A stretch of DNA of 17,613 nucleotides from assembly GCA_049324835.1 (NCBI GenBank), contig JBMOMT010000021.1, forward strand, positions 1-17,613, read 5' to 3'. A program made the translations under genes and the position numbers. The notes beneath the pieces were generated by a model. That model was given only the letters and a program-made list of their open reading frames with translations. It did no database searches and had not been told where the DNA came from. Source of the stretch: JBMOMT01 sp049324835. GTDB taxonomy: Bacteria; Chloroflexota; Anaerolineae; CAYNKW01. Shown one piece after another: positions 1-6,462 of the stretch. Every line of letters begins with the position of its first letter. The first letter of the stretch is position 1.

Positions 1-161
1 GTTCCTTCTAGCCCGGCCACTCAAAGTGGCTGGGACGGGAGCGTGCGTCTCGCTCCCAAAACTGAGCCTTGAATATCTGTTATTGTTAACGTCCTTTGCC
101 CTCACGGGCTACTGCAAAAGTCGAGTATTGACCTTTGGGAAGCGTATGGACAACCGGTGTT
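1..161. other. Gene-free edge region with three hairpins
   Basis: I see no supportable gene between the window edge and the stop codon of the cyclase. The stretch holds three inverted repeats. At 12-34 there is a 10-bp stem (one G-U pair) closed by 3 nt. At 37-57 a perfect 7-bp stem, GGGAGCG/CGCTCCC, has a 7-nt loop. At 98-109 GCCC/GGGC encloses 4 nt. Read on the minus strand, the last loop is GTGA, a GNRA-type tetraloop, so any structured RNA is more likely transcribed leftward, the same direction as the cyclase. None is followed by a T-run, so these are not classical terminators. A mobile-element end or a small RNA is possible; I cannot tell which. Confidence 0.45.
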
Positions 162-1967
162 TTACTCTTTTAAGGCCACCAGTTCGTACACCTGCTCGAA
201 AGCCACGCGACCTTTGACCTGAATGGGCGCCAGCTTGGTAGCCACCACCCGATCTTTGACCAGCTCAAAAGTGCGCTCACCGAGCAAAATCTGGCTGGGC
301 CTGGCGCTTTCCTGCAAACGTTTGGCCAGGTTCACCGCGTCACCGATCAGGGTGTATTCCATCTGGTCGCGCGCCCCCACGTTGCCGGCCACCGCCTCGC
401 CAGTGTTGACGCCGATGCCAAACTCCAGGCGCGCCTGCACGCCCACCGTGCGGTGATACTCTTCTATGATTTTTTTGGTTTCCCAGGCCGTTTTGACCGC
501 CAGCCAGGCGTGATCCGGCAGCGGCAGGAGCGGGGTGTTGTAATGGGCCATCACGGCGTCGCCCATGTACTTGTCCACGATGCCATTGTTGGCCCGGATG
601 GCCTTGTGCGCCAGGCTGAAATAGGTATTGATGGCTTCCACCACTTGTTCCGGATCGTGCTGCTCGCTGTAAGTGGTGAATCCCCGAATGTCGGCGAAAA
701 AGATGCTCACCTCTTCGCGCGCGCCTCCCAGACGTAGCTCCCTGAGCGACGCCAGACTATCCACCAGCTCGGAAGGCAGGTAACGTTTGACCATGGAGCG
801 CTCGCGCTCGAAACGTTTCTTTTCTGTCAGATCGTCCATGACGATGGCCACACCGAGCGTTTGTTCGTTGGCGTCTTTTAAAGGGGCCACGTTTAGACTC
901 AGGTTCACCACACCACGATCTGGCAATTCTGGCTCCAGCTCGTGGGCCACCACTGCCTCTTCGGTGGTCTTGACCGTCTCGACGAGCTCAGGCAACGAGC
1001 CACCCAGCACGGGCAGCACCTGAGTGAACGGCACATCCAGGCAGATTTCCGCATCGACGCCGAGGATGGCCTCGGCGGCGCGGTTAAAGAGGGTGATAAA
1101 CCCTTCATAGTCGGTGGTGATGACCCCGCTGGTGATGGAAGCGAAAACGTTGTCCATCAGATTTTTGGCGATGGCCACACTCTCGAACAAACGCGCGTTC
1201 TCGATGGCCACTGCCGCCTGGTTGGCAAAAGCCGATAACAAATCGCGGTCGGCCTCGGTGAAAAGCCCCGTCTTGATGCGATTATCGGCGTAAAAAACGC
1301 CGGTGATCTTGTCTCTCACCTTTAGCGGCACGCACAAAATGGAACGCAGCGAATAACTCACCACGCTTTCCTGGGCGCGAAAACGAGGATCGGCCTGGGC
1401 ATTGGTGGTCACCACCGGCTCACCCTCGCGGGCCACGGCGTTGACGATGGTGCGGCTGATCTCGAACGAAGAACCGTCGATGGCTTCCCGATCCAGGTTA
1501 CGCGCCACACGGAACTCTAACTCGCCGGATTCCTGATCCAGGAGCATCAGGAAGCCGCGTTCGGCGCCGGTGAGGCTGATGACCATGTCCATCACCTGAT
1601 TGAGCACCTCGGAGAGATCCAGCGTCGAATTGATCACTTCGGCGCTCTTGGCCAGAGCCGCCAGTTGCTGGTGCTCCTTGGCCTGCGCGGCCAGGTCAGA
1701 CATCAGCCCTGCCAGCGAGTTTTCGAGCTGGGGCAATAGCTGGTCGATCTGCTGCGTCAGAGCATTGAGCGCCAGAGAATAGGCCAGGGCGTCCTTTAGC
1801 GCTTTTTCTTGAACCGAAGCCAATGGTTGCCCCTGCCACGCGGCCTGAAGGCGTCGCAGGGCAGTTTGCTGGTGATCAGTAGCCTGGACAAACTTGTCCA
1901 GGTGCTGACGCAAGGTGCGGACGTTGGCCTGGGTTTGCTCGATGCGTTGTTGTGGTGTTTCACCCAT
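162..1967 (-). CDS. GAF-PAS adenylate/guanylate cyclase (class III)
   Basis: Predicted soluble nucleotide cyclase of 601 residues that would make cAMP from ATP under sensory control. Order of parts: Q/L-rich probable coiled coil (about 5-110), GAF domain (about 114-260), PAS domain (about 268-380), class III catalytic domain (about 413-598). Catalytic residues look complete: metal aspartates D426 (in FFADIRGFT) and D470 (in KYMGDAV), purine-specifying K466 and T539, and transition-state N546 and R550 (in NLAKR). The Lys/Thr pair is typical of class IIIb adenylate cyclases, so cAMP is the likelier product. There is no membrane segment. I chose the ATG at 1967 because GGGAGAG (1972-1978) lies 4 nt upstream; an in-frame upstream start at 2027 would add 20 residues with no family resemblance. 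It follows the kinase gene by 72 nt in the same direction, so the two are probably co-transcribed and the cyclase may be a target of the kinase (inference). Confidence 0.93.
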   Translation of the reverse strand: MGETPQQRIEQTQANVRTLRQHLDKFVQATDHQQTALRRLQAAWQGQPLASVQEKALKDALAYSLALNALTQQIDQLLPQLENSLAGLMSDLAAQAKEHQQLAALAKSAEVINSTLDLSEVLNQVMDMVISLTGAERGFLMLLDQESGELEFRVARNLDREAIDGSSFEISRTIVNAVAREGEPVVTTNAQADPRFRAQESVVSYSLRSILCVPLKVRDKITGVFYADNRIKTGLFTEADRDLLSAFANQAAVAIENARLFESVAIAKNLMDNVFASITSGVITTDYEGFITLFNRAAEAILGVDAEICLDVPFTQVLPVLGGSLPELVETVKTTEEAVVAHELEPELPDRGVVNLSLNVAPLKDANEQTLGVAIVMDDLTEKKRFERERSMVKRYLPSELVDSLASLRELRLGGAREEVSIFFADIRGFTTYSEQHDPEQVVEAINTYFSLAHKAIRANNGIVDKYMGDAVMAHYNTPLLPLPDHAWLAVKTAWETKKIIEEYHRTVGVQARLEFGIGVNTGEAVAGNVGARDQMEYTLIGDAVNLAKRLQESARPSQILLGERTFELVKDRVVATKLAPIQVKGRVAFEQVYELVALKE

Positions 1968-2039
1968 CGTACTCTCCCACGAGTCTGGTTGCCGTTGGTC
2001 CCGCGCTGTTCCAGGCCGTGACGGCAAAATCCAACGAGG

Positions 2040-3461
2040 TCATTCCCCTTCAGGGTCTGTGTCCTGGTCTTGATTCTTACCCTTCAAACGGGCAGTCAAC
2101 CGCCCAAAGATCGAGCTGGCCTTGCGAGCGCCCCGCCTGGCCTCCGCGAGCCGGTCAACAACATCTTTGTACCTGCTGTCCTGCTGATAAACCCGCTCCA
2201 GGCAATCGAGGGCCTCTTGCCATTCTTCGACCACCAGATGTCGCAGGCCCTGCTGGTACAACACGGCCAGCCGTTCTTCTTTTTCCTGTTTTTCCAGCAC
2301 ATGGGCCACCTGCAGCCGCAGATCGGCCGCCTGCTGATAGTCTGGTTGCTGCTCCAAGATTTCTTCCAGCTCGTCCATGGCCTCGCGCCAGCGCCGGGCA
2401 ACAATGGCCTCCTCGGCTGCCGCGTACAGGGCCTTGAGCCGCTTCTGTCGACCGGCCTCGGCCAGCCGCTCACTCACGTCCATGTGATCGGGTGCAAAGC
2501 GCAGGATCTGGGCATACAGGTTGACAGCCAATGTCCATTGCTCGCTGTCGGAAGCCTCTCGCGCCCGGCCATAGAGGCTGTTGAGTAAGAGGTGATGCAC
2601 CCGGTCGGCCTGAGGCGACTTGGGTGGCAGCACGGTGGGTAGGTCCTGGCCGGCCATGGCTGCCTGCACGGCCTCTTGCATCTCTTCCGGCGATTGAAAA
2701 CGATCTTCGGCGCGTTTGGCCAGCGCTTTGAGCACCAGTTGCCGCACTGTCGGCGGCACTTCGGCCTGTTCCAGTGGCGCGACCGGCGGTGGGCTGGCGA
2801 TGTGCTGGCTGATGATAGACCAGGGACTGTTGGCATCAAAAGGCAGGGTGTGCGTCAGCATCTCGTAGAGCACCACGCCCAGCGAATAGATATCGGAGCG
2901 AATGTCTACGTTTTCGCCCATGGCCTGCTCCGGCGAGATGTAATACGGCGATCCGACAAACCCCGATTGGGTCAGCGAGGGCAACGCCCTCACCCGAGCG
3001 ATGCCAAAATCGAGCACTTTGATGATGCCCTCGGTGGTGACCATCAGGTTCTGAGGTTTGATGTCGCGGTGAACGATGCCTCGTTCGTTGGCCCGCCTGA
3101 GCGCCTGCGCCACCTGGCTGGTGATGCTCAACGCTTCCTGATAGGGCAAACGCCCCCGGATCTCTAGAATCTCTTTGAGGTCCTTGCCCTCGATGTACTC
3201 CATCACCAGATAATGCACATCCCGGTCGGCGCCGTAATCCAGAACGCGCACGATGTGCGGGTCATCCAGGCCAATCGCCAGTTTGGCCTCACGCACAAAG
3301 CGCTGAATATAAGCCATGTCCTCGGTGTACTGGGGATACAGCATTTTGACGGCCACTTTGCGGCCGTCAAGCCGATCCTCTCCCAGGTAAACCCAGGCCA
3401 TGCCGCCACTGCCCACCTCTTGAATGAGCTTGTAGCGGTTGCCGAGTACTTTGCCGATCAC
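2040..3461 (-). CDS. Ser/Thr protein kinase with TPR-like repeats
   Basis: Hanks-type (PknB-like) kinase of 473 residues. The catalytic domain spans about 8-270: glycine loop GSGGMAWVY (17-25), ATP-binding K39, catalytic loop HRDIKPQN (131-138) with D133 and N138, DFG at 151-153, and SPE in place of APE at 176-178. All key residues are present, so it should be active. Unlike classical PknB there is no transmembrane helix or PASTA region. Instead, residues about 296-441 hold three TPR-like units of about 40-55 residues, each with an LY start, a central W, and a closing RL-x-E/V-A pattern, probably for partner binding. The start is GTG at 3461, supported by AAGGGAAGG at 3464-3472 and by the family N-terminus right after it. 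The gene is led by a good promoter at 3514-3542 and followed by the cyclase, suggesting a two-gene signalling operon. Confidence 0.94.
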   Translation of the reverse strand: MIGKVLGNRYKLIQEVGSGGMAWVYLGEDRLDGRKVAVKMLYPQYTEDMAYIQRFVREAKLAIGLDDPHIVRVLDYGADRDVHYLVMEYIEGKDLKEILEIRGRLPYQEALSITSQVAQALRRANERGIVHRDIKPQNLMVTTEGIIKVLDFGIARVRALPSLTQSGFVGSPYYISPEQAMGENVDIRSDIYSLGVVLYEMLTHTLPFDANSPWSIISQHIASPPPVAPLEQAEVPPTVRQLVLKALAKRAEDRFQSPEEMQEAVQAAMAGQDLPTVLPPKSPQADRVHHLLLNSLYGRAREASDSEQWTLAVNLYAQILRFAPDHMDVSERLAEAGRQKRLKALYAAAEEAIVARRWREAMDELEEILEQQPDYQQAADLRLQVAHVLEKQEKEERLAVLYQQGLRHLVVEEWQEALDCLERVYQQDSRYKDVVDRLAEARRGARKASSIFGRLTARLKGKNQDQDTDPEGE

Positions 3462-3513
3462 TGCCTTCCCTTGTCCCCGTTGTTGATGGTGACGGCCCGA
3501 TGAGGCGCGAGCA

Positions 3514-3542
3514 ATTATACCTTACTTTTGTTGAATAGGCAA
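3514..3542 (-). promoter_or_regulatory. Sigma70-type promoter for kinase-cyclase operon
   Basis: On the minus strand, TTGCCT (3537-3542) and a perfect TATAAT (3514-3519) are separated by exactly 17 nt. Transcription would begin near 3507, giving a leader of about 46 nt to the kinase GTG. The site lies in the short AT-rich gap behind the reductase gene, so the kinase-cyclase pair has its own promoter even though upstream genes run the same way. Confidence 0.8.
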
Positions 3543-3557
3543 TCGAAAATGAGCCAT

Positions 3558-4541
3558 TCAGGCGAGGTAGCCGTGGGCGCGGAACCAATCGAGGGCATCT
3601 TTTAAGGTTTGCTCCAGCGGGCGCGGCGTCAGGCCCAACTCTCGCCGGGCTTTTTCGGTGTTCAAAGGCTGCCAACGGCTCATGGTCTTGGCGTGCTCCA
3701 TAGACGGCAGCGAGATAAAAGGCAATCGTCCCACTGCCTCCGCCAGATCGGCCAGTCTCTCCACCCAGGCCAGCGATACCTCGCGGCGCGGCGGGCGCAC
3801 ACCGGCCAGTGTGGCTGCCAGGGTCAGCGCCTCTTGTACAGACACGTTGTGCCCACCCAGGATGTAACGCTCGCCCACCCGGCCCCGTTCCAGGGCGGCG
3901 ACCTGGGCGGCAGCCACGTCGCGCACGTCCACGATATTCACCATAGCCGGCACCCAGGCCGGCATCTGGCCCCTGGCTACGCTCACCAACAATGCCCCGG
4001 TGGTCGGTTTGATATCACCCGGCCCCAGCACCACCGTCGGGTTGACGATCACCGCCGGCAAGCCGGCGGTCACAGCGCGGAACACTTCTATCTCCAGGGC
4101 GTATTTCACCTCAAAGTAGGCGCTGCGACTGCTGCCTGGCAGATACTCGTCCCGCTCGTCGGCCAGGCGATCTGGCTCCGCCGGCGGGCCAATCGTGGTC
4201 AACGAGCTGGTATAGATCATCTTTTGCACACCCATCTCGGTGGCGGCAGCGATGACGTTGCGTAAACCCCCGATGGCCGTGCGCAGATCGCCGCGCAAAT
4301 CGTAGGAATTCTGGGGGTAATAGGCCGCCGCGTGCAAGAGCACCTGGCAGCCCTCCAGGGCAGCCACCAATGAGGGCCGATCCATCAGATCGCCGTGGCG
4401 CCATTCGATGGGCGTGTCTTCCAGATGCCGGGTGGGGCTATTGGGCCGCTTCAAGCCGCGCACAGTTATGCCCTGGGCGGTCAGCGCACGAGCCAGGTTG
4501 CCACCGATCATACCCGTAGCGCCTAGCAGCAAGGCTTTCAT
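3558..4541 (-). CDS. NAD(P)-dependent SDR, HpnA/dihydroflavonol-reductase-like
   Basis: Extended short-chain dehydrogenase/reductase of 327 residues, cytoplasmic. The nucleotide-binding glycine motif GATGMIGG is at 7-14, the catalytic YxxxK is Y142/K146, and the serine region is TSS at 111-113. The second half (VNPTVVLGPGDIKPT around 167-181, ALERGRVGERYILGGHN, and a C-terminal RRELG...WFRAHGYL) closely recalls HpnA, the hopanoid-associated sugar epimerase, and the dihydroflavonol 4-reductase family. No hopanoid gene is visible here, so the substrate is unknown. Its ATG overlaps the stop of the phosphoribosyltransferase gene by 4 nt (ATGA, 4538-4541), pointing to translational coupling. It is the last gene of a three-gene operon. 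Confidence 0.9.
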   Translation of the reverse strand: MKALLLGATGMIGGNLARALTAQGITVRGLKRPNSPTRHLEDTPIEWRHGDLMDRPSLVAALEGCQVLLHAAAYYPQNSYDLRGDLRTAIGGLRNVIAAATEMGVQKMIYTSSLTTIGPPAEPDRLADERDEYLPGSSRSAYFEVKYALEIEVFRAVTAGLPAVIVNPTVVLGPGDIKPTTGALLVSVARGQMPAWVPAMVNIVDVRDVAAAQVAALERGRVGERYILGGHNVSVQEALTLAATLAGVRPPRREVSLAWVERLADLAEAVGRLPFISLPSMEHAKTMSRWQPLNTEKARRELGLTPRPLEQTLKDALDWFRAHGYLA

Positions 4542-5239
4542 GGCTGCCCATCCAGGTTGGGATCTGTCAGAAAGGCCCGCACCTGATCGTCGGTCAGGTC
4601 GGAGAAATCACGATAGCAGTGGGCCACTGCAAAGTTTTCGTTGTCCCGCTCTACCAGGCAGACCAGCTCGTTCACCTGGGTCAACAGACGATCCAACGAG
4701 CCCAGCGAGCTAACCGGCACAGCCACGACGATGCGCGATGGCTGGTGCCGATGGATGGCGCGCACGGCGGCCAGCATGGTGAAACCGGATGAAAGCCCAT
4801 CGTCCACCAGGATCACCGTTTTGCCGATCAACTCCAGGGGGGTATCTTGGCCGCGATAGGCGCGCCGCTGCCGTCGCACTTCGGCCAGGGTTTCCATGGC
4901 CACCCGCTTGATGTCCAGCGTCGTCAAGCGACGGCTCTCGACCAGCGGCAGATCCAGCACCATCGTGCCGTCTGGCGTGATGGCGCCAAAAGTGAGTTGG
5001 GGCTCGTCCGGGACGGTGAGCCGGCGTGGGATGATGATCTCCAGTGTGGCGCCGACGGCGCGCGCCACGGCGTGACCCACGGGCACACCCCCACGCGGGA
5101 TGGCCACCACCACTGTTGGCACTTCGCCATAACCACGCAGCCTCAGTTCTTCGCCCAATTGCCTGCCGGCCTCGACCCGGTTGGCAAAAATGGGCATGTC
5201 TGGTTGCCAGTGTGTTGGGTGATCGGTTCTGGGGCTCAT
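4538..5239 (-). CDS. PRTase-family phosphoribosyltransferase
   Basis: Type I phosphoribosyltransferase fold protein of 233 residues. The PRPP-binding loop is VILVDDGLSSGFT (142-154), with the adjacent acidic pair D146/D147 and the TGATM-like SGFTM turn. PRGGVPVG (48-55) matches the front of stand-alone PRTases of unknown substrate that often sit beside stress or repair genes. The ATG at 5239 is supported by GGAGAG at 5243-5248. A second ATG at 5197 matches the usual family N-terminus (MPIFANR) but has no visible Shine-Dalgarno, so the first 14 residues may be a lineage extension. It shares ATGA overlaps with both neighbours (5236-5239 and 4538-4541), so the three genes are tightly coupled. 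The substrate cannot be read from sequence. Confidence 0.9.
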   Translation of the reverse strand: MSPRTDHPTHWQPDMPIFANRVEAGRQLGEELRLRGYGEVPTVVVAIPRGGVPVGHAVARAVGATLEIIIPRRLTVPDEPQLTFGAITPDGTMVLDLPLVESRRLTTLDIKRVAMETLAEVRRQRRAYRGQDTPLELIGKTVILVDDGLSSGFTMLAAVRAIHRHQPSRIVVAVPVSSLGSLDRLLTQVNELVCLVERDNENFAVAHCYRDFSDLTDDQVRAFLTDPNLDGQP

Positions 5240-5898
5240 AGTCTCTCCGGCCAGCCGTGTCTGCCGATGAGCGGGACAAAGGCCACGGCGCTCAGTTCTT
5301 CCTGGTGCAGATGCTCACCCTGCCGGCGGATGCGCACCAGCATCTGTGACCAGGTACCGCCTACGGGAGCGATCAGGCGACCCCCATCGGCCAGTTGATC
5401 GGTGAGTGGGGCGGGCACTTTTGGGGCGGCTGCGGTGACGATGATGGCATCGTAGGGAGCGTGCTCTGGCCAGCCCAGTGTGCCGTTGGCCACGCGCAGT
5501 GAGACATTGTGATAGCCCAGTTGCGCCAACACATCCCTGGCCCTGTGAGCCAGTTCTTCGATGCGCTCGACGGTGTAGAGGTGCGCCACCAGCCGGCTGA
5601 GAACGGCTGCCTGATAGCCGGAGCCGGTGCCCACTTCCAGGGCACGCTCGTGGCCTTGCAGCGCCAATGCCTCGGTCATCAGAGCCACGATGTAAGGTTG
5701 CGAGATGGTCTGGCCGTGGCCAATACGCACCGGGCCATCGTGATAGGCCGAGTAACGCGAGTCCGGCGGGACGAAAAGGTGCCTCGGGACGGCGCGCATG
5801 GCCTGCAGCACATGCGCATCGCGGATGCCCCGTGCTGCGATCTGGTGCCGAACCATCTGCTCTCGTGCTTTGGAGAATTTGTCTTCGTCGATGGCCAT
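5236..5898 (-). CDS. pcm: Protein-L-isoaspartate O-methyltransferase
   Basis: SAM-dependent enzyme of 220 residues that methylates L-isoaspartyl residues in aged proteins and starts their repair. Diagnostic blocks are present: GHGQTISQPYIVALM (about 60-74), SAM motif I EVGTGSGYQ (88-96), APYDAIIVTAA (post-II) and GGRLIAPVG. One departure is ANG at about 137-139, where most relatives have GDG, so the acidic residue is Asn here; whether this affects SAM binding is unknown. I chose the ATG at 5898 because AGGAT (5905-5909) precedes it with good spacing. An upstream in-frame ATG at 5943 adds 15 residues and has no ribosome-binding site. It is the first gene of the operon with the phosphoribosyltransferase and the HpnA-like reductase. 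Confidence 0.93.
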   Translation of the reverse strand: MAIDEDKFSKAREQMVRHQIAARGIRDAHVLQAMRAVPRHLFVPPDSRYSAYHDGPVRIGHGQTISQPYIVALMTEALALQGHERALEVGTGSGYQAAVLSRLVAHLYTVERIEELAHRARDVLAQLGYHNVSLRVANGTLGWPEHAPYDAIIVTAAAPKVPAPLTDQLADGGRLIAPVGGTWSQMLVRIRRQGEHLHQEELSAVAFVPLIGRHGWPERL

Positions 5899-5964
5899 GC
5901 TCGTATCCTGCTGCTGTGCCACACCTGCGGGAGGTTTAGGCATGCAAGTATCAGGTGGCCTGCT

Positions 5965-5993
5965 ATTATATCACACATTGCGCAGGCTCTCAA
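5965..5993 (-). promoter_or_regulatory. Sigma70-type promoter for pcm operon
   Basis: On the minus strand, TTGAGA (5988-5993) and perfect TATAAT (5965-5970) are separated by 17 nt. Transcription would start near 5958, leaving about a 60-nt leader before the chosen pcm start at 5898. The -35 box lies about 45 bp from the -35 box of the divergent FmdB promoter. Confidence 0.82.
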
Positions 5994-6037
5994 ACGAGCC
6001 TCCAAAGCTGGAAAGCCCCGACCGGCTCGTGGCACAA

Positions 6038-6066
6038 TTGACCAAAAGATGGAAGTAGGGTAAAAT
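6038..6066 (+). promoter_or_regulatory. Sigma70-type promoter for FmdB gene
   Basis: TTGACC (6038-6043) and TAAAAT (6061-6066) are separated by 17 nt. The expected start near 6073 gives about a 20-nt leader, which includes the Shine-Dalgarno GGGAG at 6083-6087. It faces away from the pcm promoter. Confidence 0.8.
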
Positions 6067-6093
6067 ACGCCAAACCTGTTCAGGGAGAACTGG

Positions 6094-6336
6094 ATGCCAC
6101 TGTACGAATATGTCTGCGATGACTGTCACACCAGATTCGAGTTGCTGCGACGCATGAGCCAGGCCGACGAGCCGATTGCCTGCCAAAGCTGCGCCAGCAC
6201 ACACACCTCGCGCGTCTTTTCCACCTTTGCTGCCTTTAGCCGCAGCGGCGACGGCCAGGCTCGTTCCGTCACCGGCACATGCAGCGACTGCGCTGGCTGC
6301 GGCACACGCAACTGCTCATCCTGCGCCCACCACTGA
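6094..6336 (+). CDS. FmdB-family zinc ribbon protein
   Basis: Small protein of 80 residues that opens with the FmdB/CxxC_CxxC_SSSS signature MPLYEYVCDDC. Two CxxC knuckles (C8/C11 and C30/C33) form the single zinc ribbon. The tail carries five more cysteines (C63, C66, C69, C74, C77), a Cys/Ser-rich end seen in some family members that might bind a second metal. The family is often called a putative regulatory protein; its molecular role is not settled. The start is supported by GGGAG 6 nt upstream and by the conserved N-terminus. It is followed 126 nt later by the oxoamine synthase in the same direction, with no terminator between, so co-transcription is plausible. Confidence 0.9.
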   Translation: MPLYEYVCDDCHTRFELLRRMSQADEPIACQSCASTHTSRVFSTFAAFSRSGDGQARSVTGTCSDCAGCGTRNCSSCAHH

Positions 6337-6448
6337 TTCTCCTCAACCTTCCGAGCAAAAGTGGCCATCGAGGTTCCACCGCTTGACGTTTCTGTTGGCC
6401 TGGCCGCTGAACACGCCGCTCCGATGAATGAATGGTTCAGCAAAGTAG

Positions 6449-6455
6449 AAGGAGG
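6449..6455 (+). promoter_or_regulatory. Strong Shine-Dalgarno fixing synthase start
   Basis: AAGGAGG lies 7 nt before the ATG at 6463. It decides that start over the in-frame ATG at 6361, whose extra 34 residues match nothing in the family. Confidence 0.85.
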
Positions 6456-6462
6456 AAATAGG

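Noticed and set aside
26..217. Small plus-strand open frame of 63 codons at the left edge
   Set aside because: No ribosome-binding site or family resemblance. It crosses hairpins and runs into the end of the cyclase gene.
6361..6462. Earlier start of the oxoamine synthase
   Set aside because: No Shine-Dalgarno and no family match for the 34 extra residues, whereas AAGGAGG precedes the ATG at 6463.
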